DNA from: Bacteroidota bacterium | GTDB taxonomy: Bacteria > Bacteroidota > Bacteroidia > 2-12-FULL-35-15 | Direction of reading: 5' to 3' | DNA length: 43,343 nt | Assembly (NCBI GenBank): GCA_947479085.1 | Contig: CANJYB010000032.1 | Location: 1 to 43,343 of the forward strand | Shown: positions 1-8,490 of the stretch, one piece after another | How positions within the stretch are numbered: the stretch's first letter is position 1 | Layout: each line of letters begins with the position of its first letter | Position numbers and translations under genes: made by a program | Notes under the pieces: generated by a model | What the model was told of the DNA's origin: nothing | What the model saw: only the letters and a program-made list of their open reading frames with translations | Databases searched by the model: none

Positions 1-101
1 CCGATAACATATTAATATACGCAATAAAGATACTAAATAATCAATTAGCCATCAGCATTTAATTTAGATTCCACTCCCCTTTTTTCATCAAAAAAGTTCC
101 T

Positions 102-109
102 TATATTTG
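102..109 (+). promoter_or_regulatory. putative -7 promoter element
   Basis: TATATTTG fits the Bacteroidota -7 consensus TAnnTTTG and lies 41 bp before the ATG at 151. A T-rich stretch (about 80-85) sits where the -33 TTTG would be, but is not a clear match. It would drive the small ORF at 151-366. Prediction from consensus only. Confidence 0.45.
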
Positions 110-150
110 TATCTAATTTATTCGCTCACCGCCAGCCATTTACTTAGATT

Positions 151-366
151 ATGAAACAGCAGGTAGTTTATTTATTTAAAGGCATTCCTAACCTGTATGC
201 CGACCTGGATGGTAACTTTTTTTATTATGGTAAACCCGCCCGAAAGGTCTATAATAATGGTTCCATTTCTGTAAAGTGCGGAACTACGAAACGGGGTCTT
301 ATTAAATTACGAACTTTAGCTTATAAATCAACTATACTGGTTGAAGATGTTAATTTACCCTTTTAG
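151..366 (+). CDS. small hypothetical protein (71 aa)
   Basis: I do not recognise this protein with confidence. It is 71 residues, basic, with no signal peptide or membrane segment. The order 'IPN-YADLDGNFFYYGKPARKVYNNGSISV' followed by 'KLRTLAYKSTI' faintly resembles the compact beta-hairpin NUMOD4/HNH-associated fold, in which a short strand pair is followed by a helix starting V/L-x-x-L-A-x-x-F. That is only an impression. A TAnnTTTG promoter lies upstream and a large repeat region starts just after the stop. It may be a solitary small gene or the remnant of a mobile gene. Confidence 0.45.
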   Translation: MKQQVVYLFKGIPNLYADLDGNFFYYGKPARKVYNNGSISVKCGTTKRGLIKLRTLAYKSTILVEDVNLPF

Positions 367-476
367 TCTCGCACGTGCGGGATTCCCCCTGCTTCCCAAA
401 TTTCCAATTTTCCCCTTTGAGCCTGTGATTTTAACCCCCTTCTCCGGCATTGGGATTAAAAATTTCAACCCGCAAA

Positions 477-878
477 TTGTTCATTTTAAGGCAAAATAGC
501 CTGTTTCGGGAATCGGAGACCTCAGTCCGGGAATCGGAGACCTAAACCTGGGGAAATGCTCTCCGATTTCGGGAGTCGGAGACCTTAATCCGGGAAAATG
601 CTCTCCGATTTCGGGAGTCGGAGACCTAAACCTGGGGAAATGCACTCCGATTTCGGGAGTCGGAGACCTTAATCCGGGAAAATGCTCTCCGATTTCGGGA
701 GTCGGAGACCTTAGCCGGGGAAAATGCTCTCCGATTTCAGGAGTCGAAGAGCATAGTCGGGGAAAATGCTCTCCGATTTCGGGAAAATGCTCTCCGATTC
801 CCGAAATGAGAAATAAAATGCCTGAAAAGCAAGATGTGGAAACAAAAAAGAGGATTCCTCTATTCATTTGAGAAGCCT
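477..878. repeat. compound repeat element, copy 1 (42-bp units)
   Basis: The leader at 477-520 holds a small AGGC/GCCT hairpin and the left inverted repeat 504-519. The array has 42-bp units starting at 533, 575, 617, 659, 701 and 743, with half units near 512 and 785. Each 42-bp unit is two 21-bp halves, one with GTCGGAGACCT and one with GCTCTCCGATTTCGG, which can pair as GGAGA/TCTCC and CTCCGA/TCGGAG stems. The array closes with the right inverted repeat 791-806, a perfect 16-bp complement of the left one, then a degenerate trailer to about 878. Open frames across it exist because 42 divides by 3; I treat it as noncoding. Confidence 0.85.
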
Positions 879-881
879 TGG

Positions 882-1270
882 TTGTCAATTTTAAGGCAAA
901 AAAGCCTGTTTCGGGAATCGGAGACTATATTTGCGAAGTCGGAGACGACTTTCATCAAAAGTCCTCTCCCATTTGTGAAGTCGGAGACGACTTTCATCAA
1001 AAGTCCTCTCCCATTTGTGATGTCGGAGACGATTTTCATCAAAAGTCCTCTTCCATTTGTGGTGTCGGAGACGATTTTCATCAAAAGTCCTCTTCCATTT
1101 GTGAAGTCGGAGACGACTTTCATCAAAAGTCGTCTTCCATTTGTGAAGTCGGAGACGACTTTCATCAAAAGTCGTCTCCGATTCCCGAAATGAGAAACAA
1201 AATGCTTGTTAAGCTATAGATTGAAACAAAAAAAAGAGGCTTTCTCTTTTAATTTGAGAAGCCTCTTATT
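882..1270. repeat. compound repeat element, copy 2 (42-bp units)
   Basis: This copy has the same layout as the element 405 bp to its left, and the two leaders are nearly identical. The terminal inverted repeats are 909-925 and 1174-1190, a perfect 17 bp. Six units begin at 938, 980, 1022, 1064, 1106 and 1148, exactly 42 bp apart with no indel although bases differ. The last unit folds into a 12-bp perfect stem (1151-1162 with 1168-1179, loop CATCA); the others have the same arms with one to three mismatches. The unit sequence differs from copy 1 except for the shared TCGGAGAC core, so the frame of the element is kept while the unit has been replaced. Confidence 0.85.
1228..1265 (-). terminator. 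terminator after AraC-type gene
   Basis: GAGGCTTTCTC (1236-1246) pairs with GAGAAGCCTC (1256-1265) with one bulged base. On the minus strand the hairpin is followed by eight T. It lies 65 bp past the stop of the AraC-type gene. A degenerate copy at about 843-878 ends repeat copy 1, so the hairpin is also part of the repeat element trailer. Confidence 0.7.
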
Positions 1271-1330
1271 GAAATTACAGTGATTGAATCCCACACGTGC
1301 GGCATTAAAACTTAACCCGAAATAATACTC

Positions 1331-2233
1331 CTACTCTATAGGAATACACAAATCCACAATACATTTTTTTTCAGGATGTTCTTCCGGGTTGTTGTAATAA
1401 ATTTCGAACGGGTTTTGTTTCCCTTTTTTATATCCTTTTTCGCTCATCCAAACAAATAAGCCGTTCCATGAATTTTCAAACTCCATGGGTACAATCTCAA
1501 AACGACCCACAATGTGTTTACCCTTTTCTATTTTAGTAAGCCCCACTTCCCCCTCCGCTTTGATGGTCGGGTTTACAATAACGCCAATACTCATACGTAC
1601 CTTATCAGCATCCGTAATTTTAAAACTATCGTGAAATATTCGAACCAAATCAGCACCGCTATCTTCCAGCAGACCTTTTGGCCGGGCCCATTTCAGTATT
1701 TTTCCAAAAGCTTGTTCCACACCTTCGGCACCTATGTGGGTTACGCAAGCCACATTCATTTCCGGCAATTCTTTAATTTCAATTTTTGCATTCATGGTTA
1801 TCCAGTTTTTAAGATTAATAATGTTGCAAAGGTATTCGTCAGTAATGTAACCGGCTTTACCCTTCTTGCTATCTGTTTTACTAATCTTGCTCAGATTATT
1901 AAGGTTGGCCGCTCTGAAATCGGTTGGGCTTTGTCCGTAAAGTTTGTTAAAAGTCCGGGTAAAAACCGAATGACTGTTAAAGCCGTTTTGCAGAGCTATT
2001 TCCGAAACCGTCAGCTCCTTATTATGTATCAGCTGCATGGCTGCCCTTTCAATGCGTTTCCGGGTAATGTAATTGTTCAGGGTTTCGTTGGTAATGGCTT
2101 TAAACAACCGGTGCAAATGAAAAGGCGAATAAAAAGCCATTTTCGACACGCTTTCCAACGACAATTCGGTATGTAAATTATCATCAATAAAAGCAAGGAT
2201 GGTATTTATTCGCTTTATATAGTCCTCGTTCAT
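1331..2233 (-). CDS. AraC family regulator with GyrI-like effector domain
   Basis: This 300-residue cytoplasmic protein has two parts. Residues 8-106 form the double helix-turn-helix of AraC/XylS regulators, with LSLESVSKMAFYSPFHLHRLFK and ending in the family signature around IALQNGFNSHSVFTRTFNKLYGQSP. Residues 148-300 match the GyrI-like / SOUL-type small-molecule binding domain (start IEIKELPEMNVACVTHIG), the arrangement of the Rob/SoxS-like BmrR-type multidrug and stress regulators. The ligand is unknown. It stands alone between a repeat block and an intergenic element, has its own putative promoter (TAGGTTTG on the minus strand) and ends at a hairpin terminator. Family call is secure, target genes are not. 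Confidence 0.9.
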   Translation of the reverse strand: MNEDYIKRINTILAFIDDNLHTELSLESVSKMAFYSPFHLHRLFKAITNETLNNYITRKRIERAAMQLIHNKELTVSEIALQNGFNSHSVFTRTFNKLYGQSPTDFRAANLNNLSKISKTDSKKGKAGYITDEYLCNIINLKNWITMNAKIEIKELPEMNVACVTHIGAEGVEQAFGKILKWARPKGLLEDSGADLVRIFHDSFKITDADKVRMSIGVIVNPTIKAEGEVGLTKIEKGKHIVGRFEIVPMEFENSWNGLFVWMSEKGYKKGKQNPFEIYYNNPEEHPEKKCIVDLCIPIE

Positions 2234-2262
2234 GGCTGCTTGTTAATTATCATTTGCGCCTG

Positions 2263-2270
2263 CAAACCTA
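2263..2270 (-). promoter_or_regulatory. putative -7 element for AraC-type gene
   Basis: On the minus strand this reads TAGGTTTG, a full match to TAnnTTTG, 30 bp before the ATG at 2233. No clear -33 TTTG is visible at the expected distance. Confidence 0.45.
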
Positions 2271-2299
2271 TAAAAAATAAAAACATAAATAAAAATTCA

Positions 2300-2486
2300 T
2301 TGGGCGTGCCCCCTCGATGAAAAATCTCGGGGTCGGGCTTTCCGCTCTAATCTTTTTTCGCCCCCGCTTTTACACTCTGCCTGTTAAAAGCCAACGCAAA
2401 AAAAGGATTTTCGCTACAAATGGAGCTTTGCGGAATTCATTCATTCCAAAAAGAAATATTATTGCATGGATAATCCCTCACGCTGC
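2300..2486. repeat. palindromic intergenic element in 2234-2756
   Basis: The 523-bp gap between the AraC-type gene and the macroglobulin gene holds no convincing gene. It contains an element running from GGGCGTGCCCC (about 2302) to ATCCCTCACGC (about 2473-2483). Inside, AATCTTTTTTCG is complementary to CGCAAAAAAAGGATT further on, giving a long imperfect hairpin. From memory, blocks with GTCGGGCTTTCCGCT and ATCCCTCACGC ends recur in intergenic DNA of many Bacteroidota; I cannot confirm that here. An open frame through it is most likely chance. Confidence 0.45.
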
Positions 2487-2756
2487 GCTTCCTGGCGGTT
2501 GGAGTTTGCTCCACTTTCTCACAAAGAACTTTATATCCCTCACTTGCTGGACTCGCATCTCCGGAATATGTCCCGTGCAATTCGGGAGTGAAGTAACTAA
2601 AAACCAAAAACAACAAGCTACAAACCATCCACCCCATGCCAAACTCACGAAAAAAAAATATTTTTTACCACTTTAAAACAGAATGATTTTTTGATATACA
2701 TTTACACCATAAAACATCACACCCATAAATTTAACTCCTAAAAACTTCTTAAACAA

Positions 2757-5700
2757 ATGTCAAAACGACTGTTATTAATCATAATTGGGCTTGTAGTCCT
2801 GGCTTTGGTGGCACTTACTGTAATCAGTAAAACAAAAAACTCCTCTTCCGAAATCAAGGAAAACCCTGCATTTACTGCGTATATCAGCGCATACACTTCA
2901 GGAATGATTTCGAGCGAATCAACCATTCGCATTTTATTAACCAATGAAATGGAAACACCCGTAGAAATTGGTAAGCCGGTTGACAAAAAACTTTTTGATT
3001 TTTCTCCTTCCATAAAAGGAACCACCGTATGGATTGATAACCGAACGCTGGAGTTCCGGCCGGAAAAGGCTTTGCCGGGCAATACCAATTACAAGGCAGA
3101 ATTTTATTTATCGGAACTGATGAAAGTTCCGAACGATATGGAAACATTTGAATTCGATTTTCAAACCATCCATCAGTCGTTTGAAGTGATGATAGATGGA
3201 ATGACCACTACTGATAAAAAAACATTGCGCAGCCAACGACTCGATGGAACACTTGCTACAGCTGATGTTGCAGACCCGAAACAAATTGAAAAAATTGTAA
3301 CTGTAACTCAGAATGGAAAAAATCTTTCGCTTACATGGACACACGATGCAAATAAAACCACTCATAAGTTTTCGGCTGATGGTGTGGAACGTACTGAAAA
3401 AGCAGGCGTTGTGGAAGTAAGCTGGAATGGCAGCCCGATAGATGTAGATTTGATTGACAAAAAAATAATTGATATTCCTGCACTCGGAGATTTTAAAGTG
3501 GTGGATGTAAAAGTAATTCAAAGCCCGGAACAATATGCAGTATTGCAGTTTTCGGACCCACTGATGGAAAAACAAAACCTGGATGGATTAATTTCATTGA
3601 CCGGATGTTCAGGATTAAAATACATTATTGAAGACAATGAAGTAAGAGTATATCCGCAATCGAGACAAGCGGGAGCACGCACCATTACAGCCGAAACAGG
3701 AGTTAAAAATATTCTTGGAATGCCATTGAAAGAAAAATATTCGATGGAACTGATGTTTGAAGAACTGAAACCGGAAGTGGAATTAATTGGCAAAGGAGTT
3801 ATACTTCCAAATTCCAACGGGCTTATCTTTCCTTTCAGGGCGGTAAGTTTAAAAGCAGTGGATGTAAAAATATTAAAGATATACGAAAAAAATATTCCTC
3901 AGTTCCTTCAGGTTAATTCGCTGGATGGAGACCGCGAACTGAGAAGAGTAGGAAAAGTGGTAATAAAGAAAACCATTCCGTTGACCCAGAAAAGCAAATT
4001 CGATTTGGGAAGATGGAATACCTATTCGCTGGACCTTGCTCAATTAATAAAGACAGAACCGGGTGCTATATATAAAGTAATCATCGGTTTCAAAAAAGAA
4101 TATTCCACCTATCAATGTACCGAAGCTGCCAAAACAGAAGCCAATAGAAACAGTGATAGCGATGAAACAGATGAAGAAGATGGCGGTGATGAAGACATGC
4201 AATCGGTTTCGAACAACGGTAGCGATGAGGAAGAGCGTGATTGGGATTATTACGGAGATTATTATTCGGATGATGATTACCGCTACTATAATTATAACTA
4301 CAGTGAACGCGATAACCCTTGCAGCAATTCTTATTACAGAAACAGAAACCTGAGCCGTAATATTCTTGCTTCCGATTTAGGATTGATAGCCAAACGCGGA
4401 ACGGATGGTTCGATGCATTTTGTGGTTACTAATTTAATAACCACCAAACCTGTTTCAGGAGCTACTATTGAGTTGCTTGACTACCAGCTGCAGCTGATGA
4501 AAACATTGCATACCAATGGAGATGGAATGTGTGAAGGCATATTTAAAAAGAAACCATTCCTGATGGTGGTGAAAAGTGGCAGTCAGCGAGGTTATTTAAA
4601 ACTGGATGATGGTTCGTCACTTTCACTTTCGGCATTTGATGTATCGGGTGAGCAAGTGCAGAAAGGTATAAAAGGATTTATCTACGGGGAACGTGGAGTA
4701 TGGCGGCCGGGAGATACCATCTTCCTTTCGTTTATACTGGAAGACAAACTGAACACCTTGCCAAAAAATCACCCGGTGGAGTTTGAATTGCTTAATCCGC
4801 AGGGGCAGGTATTCCGTAAAATGGTTAAAACTTCGGGGCTCAATGGCTTCTACCAGTTTACAACCACTACGGATAAGAGTTCGCCAACAGGTAACTGGAC
4901 AGCCAATGTAAGAGTGGGCGGTGCTTTCTTCTCTAAAACATTGAAGATAGAAACCGTGATGCCAAACCGGTTGAAAATTAAACTGGACTTTAAGTCTGAT
5001 AAACTTTCTATAACAAGAAAAGATGATGCAGGAACGCTGGAAGTAAAATGGCTGGCAGGTGCCATTGCAAAAAATCTGAACGCAAAAGTGGAAGTTACCT
5101 TGAACCAGATGTCAACCGAGTTTAAGAAATACGAAGAATATAATTTTGATGACCCTGCAAGAAGTTATTCTTCGGATGCGCAAATGATATTTGATGACAA
5201 GACCAATGATAAAGGTATTGCCATGGTGAAACCTAATATTAATGTAAAAGATGCTGCACCGGGAATGCTTCGCGCAAGCTTTAAAGTACGGGTATTTGAG
5301 CAGGGCGGTGCATTCAGTGTCGACCAGTTTTCGATGCCGTACTCTCCTTACAAATCTTATGTGGGTATGAAAGTGCCTGAAGGAAATAAGTTTACAGGCA
5401 TGCTGGTAACGGATACCAATCATATTGTAAAAATAGTAACTGTGGATGATAACGGGAAACCAATATCGCGCAAGCACCTGAAAGTTCAGGTATTTAAAGT
5501 ATCGTGGCGCTGGTGGTGGGATAGTTATGATGGCGACCTTGCCAATTATACCGGAAGTAATTCAAAAGAATATTACCAGGCCATGGATGTTTCGACAGCA
5601 GGCGATGGTAAAGGACAATTTGTTTTGCGTGTTAACCGTCCGGATTGGGGTCGTTTTTATGTGCGCGTAACAGATGAGGAAAGCGGGCATTGCACCGGGC

Positions 5701-8390
5701 AAACAGTTTATATTGACTGGCCTGCATGGGTAGGTTCTTCTCCGAAAGGAAATGAAGGCGCTACTTTATTATCTTTCAGCAGTGATAAAAAGAATTACAA
5801 TGTAGGCGATGATGTTAAACTGACCATTCCATCATCAGATGAAGGCCGTGCATTGGTAAGCGTGGAAAGTGGTTCAAAGGTGATTAATTCGTATTGGGTA
5901 GAAACTAAAAAGGGACAAACCGAATACTCATTTAAAGTTACACCGGATATGACACCAAACGTGTATGTGAATGTAACCCTTATTCAGCCGCATGCGCAAA
6001 CGATAAACGATTTACCAATCCGTTTATACGGAGTTATTCCTATTTCAGTAGAAGACCCTGCAACACATTTATATCCTGTGGTTACTACACCTGAAAAATG
6101 GAGTCCTGAAACAAAATCAACATTGACTGTTTCGGAAAAGAATGGTAGAGAAATGACCTATACCATTGCAATTGTGGATGAAGGATTGCTGGACCTTACC
6201 CGATTTAAAACACCCGACCCATGGTCTGCCTTTTATGCGAGAGAAGCACTTGGTGTTAAAACCTGGGATATGTTTGATATGGTGATTGGCGCTTTCAGTG
6301 CCGAGTTAACGCGATTACTTGCCATAGGTGGTGATGGTGACATCAATAACAAAGGAGGAAAAAAAGCCAACCGTTTTAAACCAATGGTGAAATTTATGGG
6401 ACCTTATTTGCTTAAAAAAGGAGAAACCGCTCACCTTGAATTTATGATGCCGCAATATGTAGGTTCGGTAAGAACCATGATAGTGGCGGGTAACAAAGGA
6501 GCTTATGGTTCGTCTGACAAAACAACACCTGTTCGTAAACCGTTGATGATACTTGGTACATTACCTCGCGTGGTGGGTCCGGGAGAAGAAGTGGATTTGC
6601 CGGTGAATGTGTTTGCCATGGAAAAACAAATTAAAAATGTGAAAGTGGATATACAGGTAAATGGTATGTTCACTGCATTGGATGGAACTTCCAAAGGAGT
6701 TACGTTTACAGAAGTGGGTGATGAAGTGGTGAATTTTAAATTAAAAGTAAATTCCGCCCTAGGTATAGGAAGAGTAAAAATAGTGGCTACCAGCGGAACA
6801 GAGAAAGCAAACTACGATATTGAAATCGATGTTCGTAATCCGAATCCAAAGGTGGTAAACGTGATAGAAACAGTGGTGGAAGCTGGAAAAACATGGAGCT
6901 CTCCGTATACTCCTCCAGGCATGAGTGGCACCAACAAAGGAACTATTGAGTTATCCTCCATCCCTCCTATCAATCTAGGAGAACGATTGAAATACCTGAT
7001 TGAATATCCGCATGGTTGTATTGAACAGACGACTTCTTCCGTATTTCCGCAGTTATATCTTGGCGATATCATGGAACTGAACAGTGATTTCAAAATTGCA
7101 ATTGATAAAAACATCAAGGCAGGTATTGAACGTATAAAATTATTCCAGACTGCAAGTGGTGGCATGAGTTACTGGGCAGGACAATACGATGCTGATGATT
7201 GGGGAACTTCCTACTCCGGCCATTTCCTGTTGGAAGCAGAAGGAAAAGGATATTCACTTCCTCCGGGCATGCTTGAAAACTGGAAACGATACCAGCGCAA
7301 TACTGCCAATGCTTGGGTTCCTCGGTCGAGAGATAATTATTACTACTATAATAATGACCTGACACAGGCCTATCGTTTATATACATTGGCATTGGCCAAA
7401 GCGCCAGAACTGGGCGCCATGAACAGGTTAAAAGAATACCAGCTACTTTCTGTTGCAGCTAAATGGAGATTGGCGGCAGCCTATGTAAAAGCAGGGCAAC
7501 CGGAAGTAGCAAGGAATTTAATTTCCAACTTAACAACCGCTATTCCGAGGTATTGCGAAATGGGCTGGAGTTATGGTTCCAATGACCGTGATGAAGCAAT
7601 GATTTTAGAAACCATGACTTTGCTGGATATGAAGGCAAAAGCTGGACCATTGGTAAAATCAGTTTCCAAAGCATTGAGTTCGCAAAGCTGGATGAGTACA
7701 CAAACTACAGCTTATTGTTTAATTGCGGTATCTAAATTTGCAGGTTCATCGGGTGCTTCGGGAGAAATGAGATACAATGTTAAAATCAACAGTGATGCAC
7801 CGATTGCCCTGAATACTAAGTTGCCTGTCAAACAGATTGACATGAAATTAAAAGGCGCTTCGGCAGGAAACGTTTCTGTTACCAATAGTGGAACAGGAAT
7901 TATGTTTGCCCGTGTTATTATGGAAGGTATTCCTGAAACAGGCGATAAGACCGAGGTGGACAATGACCTGAAAGTAAACATTAACTATACAGACATGCAG
8001 GGCAACAGCATGGATATAACCAAACTGGAACAAGGCACGGATTTTATTGCAGAAGTGCAGATTAAAAACCCGGGCACAAGAGGTGAATACCTGCAAATGG
8101 CATTGACACAGATATTCCCGAGTGGATGGGAAATTCATAACACCAGGATGGATGATGCTGAAAGTACCATCAAGAGTGATTATCCGACTTACCAGGATGT
8201 GCGTGACGACAGGGTGTATACATACTTTAATATCTCCCCTTACAAAACAAGTACTTTCCGGATTGTATTGAATGCTGCTTACGTAGGAAGGTATTACTTA
8301 CCTACCATCTATTGCGAAGCAATGTATGATAATACCATTAACTCGAGAAAGCCGGGCAAATGGTTGGAAGTAGTGAGGTCAGGGCAATAA
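2757..8390 (+). CDS. alpha-2-macroglobulin family protein with thioester motif
   Basis: This 1877-residue protein would sit in the periplasm, held by an N-terminal hydrophobic segment (about residues 4-23). There is no lipobox cysteine, unlike the E. coli lipoprotein YfhM. It has the large beta-domain series of the bacterial macroglobulin family, with the conserved core near GFIYGERGVWRPGDTIFLSF (MG2/bait side) and the alpha-helical thioester domain near its end. The motif GCIEQ, Cys1421 to Gln1424, matches the CLEQ/CGEQ thioester bond, so it should be able to trap proteases covalently. An odd Asp/Glu- then Tyr-rich stretch (about 454-524) interrupts the early MG domains. No pbpC partner is in the window. 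A bidirectional terminator follows. Confidence 0.93.
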   Translation: MSKRLLLIIIGLVVLALVALTVISKTKNSSSEIKENPAFTAYISAYTSGMISSESTIRILLTNEMETPVEIGKPVDKKLFDFSPSIKGTTVWIDNRTLEFRPEKALPGNTNYKAEFYLSELMKVPNDMETFEFDFQTIHQSFEVMIDGMTTTDKKTLRSQRLDGTLATADVADPKQIEKIVTVTQNGKNLSLTWTHDANKTTHKFSADGVERTEKAGVVEVSWNGSPIDVDLIDKKIIDIPALGDFKVVDVKVIQSPEQYAVLQFSDPLMEKQNLDGLISLTGCSGLKYIIEDNEVRVYPQSRQAGARTITAETGVKNILGMPLKEKYSMELMFEELKPEVELIGKGVILPNSNGLIFPFRAVSLKAVDVKILKIYEKNIPQFLQVNSLDGDRELRRVGKVVIKKTIPLTQKSKFDLGRWNTYSLDLAQLIKTEPGAIYKVIIGFKKEYSTYQCTEAAKTEANRNSDSDETDEEDGGDEDMQSVSNNGSDEEERDWDYYGDYYSDDDYRYYNYNYSERDNPCSNSYYRNRNLSRNILASDLGLIAKRGTDGSMHFVVTNLITTKPVSGATIELLDYQLQLMKTLHTNGDGMCEGIFKKKPFLMVVKSGSQRGYLKLDDGSSLSLSAFDVSGEQVQKGIKGFIYGERGVWRPGDTIFLSFILEDKLNTLPKNHPVEFELLNPQGQVFRKMVKTSGLNGFYQFTTTTDKSSPTGNWTANVRVGGAFFSKTLKIETVMPNRLKIKLDFKSDKLSITRKDDAGTLEVKWLAGAIAKNLNAKVEVTLNQMSTEFKKYEEYNFDDPARSYSSDAQMIFDDKTNDKGIAMVKPNINVKDAAPGMLRASFKVRVFEQGGAFSVDQFSMPYSPYKSYVGMKVPEGNKFTGMLVTDTNHIVKIVTVDDNGKPISRKHLKVQVFKVSWRWWWDSYDGDLANYTGSNSKEYYQAMDVSTAGDGKGQFVLRVNRPDWGRFYVRVTDEESGHCTGQTVYIDWPAWVGSSPKGNEGATLLSFSSDKKNYNVGDDVKLTIPSSDEGRALVSVESGSKVINSYWVETKKGQTEYSFKVTPDMTPNVYVNVTLIQPHAQTINDLPIRLYGVIPISVEDPATHLYPVVTTPEKWSPETKSTLTVSEKNGREMTYTIAIVDEGLLDLTRFKTPDPWSAFYAREALGVKTWDMFDMVIGAFSAELTRLLAIGGDGDINNKGGKKANRFKPMVKFMGPYLLKKGETAHLEFMMPQYVGSVRTMIVAGNKGAYGSSDKTTPVRKPLMILGTLPRVVGPGEEVDLPVNVFAMEKQIKNVKVDIQVNGMFTALDGTSKGVTFTEVGDEVVNFKLKVNSALGIGRVKIVATSGTEKANYDIEIDVRNPNPKVVNVIETVVEAGKTWSSPYTPPGMSGTNKGTIELSSIPPINLGERLKYLIEYPHGCIEQTTSSVFPQLYLGDIMELNSDFKIAIDKNIKAGIERIKLFQTASGGMSYWAGQYDADDWGTSYSGHFLLEAEGKGYSLPPGMLENWKRYQRNTANAWVPRSRDNYYYYNNDLTQAYRLYTLALAKAPELGAMNRLKEYQLLSVAAKWRLAAAYVKAGQPEVARNLISNLTTAIPRYCEMGWSYGSNDRDEAMILETMTLLDMKAKAGPLVKSVSKALSSQSWMSTQTTAYCLIAVSKFAGSSGASGEMRYNVKINSDAPIALNTKLPVKQIDMKLKGASAGNVSVTNSGTGIMFARVIMEGIPETGDKTEVDNDLKVNINYTDMQGNSMDITKLEQGTDFIAEVQIKNPGTRGEYLQMALTQIFPSGWEIHNTRMDDAESTIKSDYPTYQDVRDDRVYTYFNISPYKTSTFRIVLNAAYVGRYYLPTIYCEAMYDNTINSRKPGKWLEVVRSGQ

Positions 8391-8403
8391 TCAAACTAAA
8401 AAA

Positions 8404-8430
8404 GCCGAAACAAATTGTTTCGGCTTTTTT
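8404..8430. terminator. bidirectional terminator between convergent genes
   Basis: GCCGAAACAA pairs with TTGTTTCGGC, with A runs on the left and TTTTTT on the right. It lies 14 bp after the macroglobulin stop and also faces the minus-strand gene ending at 8491. Confidence 0.85.
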
Positions 8431-8440
8431 ATTCTATTAG

Positions 8441-8469
8441 CCCTGTCAGGGTTTAGAACCCTGACAGGG
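8441..8469. repeat. dispersed palindrome CCCTGTCAGGGTT, copy 1
   Basis: A perfect 13-bp inverted repeat (8441-8453 with 8457-8469, loop TAG). A degenerate copy is at 12683-12713. Both lie near gene ends. It looks like a dispersed palindromic repeat that may also act as an extra terminator or mRNA end protector. Confidence 0.75.
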
Positions 8470-8490
8470 GTATGAAAATTCATTTAAAAT

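Larger units (their letters stand above)
370..1301. repeat. outer inverted repeat pair bounding the repeat block
   Basis: Positions 370-385 (cgcacgtgcgggattc) and 1286-1301 (gaatcccacacgtgcg) are inverted copies matching at 15 of 16 positions. They enclose the whole noncoding repeat block between the small ORF and the AraC-type gene. Each arm carries the palindrome GCACGTGC or one mismatch to it. They could be ends of a mobile block, a protein site used twice, or base-pairing ends of one long RNA. No target-site duplication is evident. Confidence 0.55.

Noticed and set aside
504-1190. CRISPR array
   Set aside because: Units follow each other with no unique spacers, they contain hairpins of changing sequence, and no cas gene is present.
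481-1219. Several overlapping open frames with 14-residue repeats across the 42-bp arrays
   Set aside because: They are open in three or more frames on both strands because the unit length divides by 3. None has a promoter, start context or a recognisable domain.
2317-2676. 119-residue plus-strand ORF
   Set aside because: It runs through a palindromic intergenic element, has odd composition (Trp, Pro, Cys rich in fragments) and no domain.
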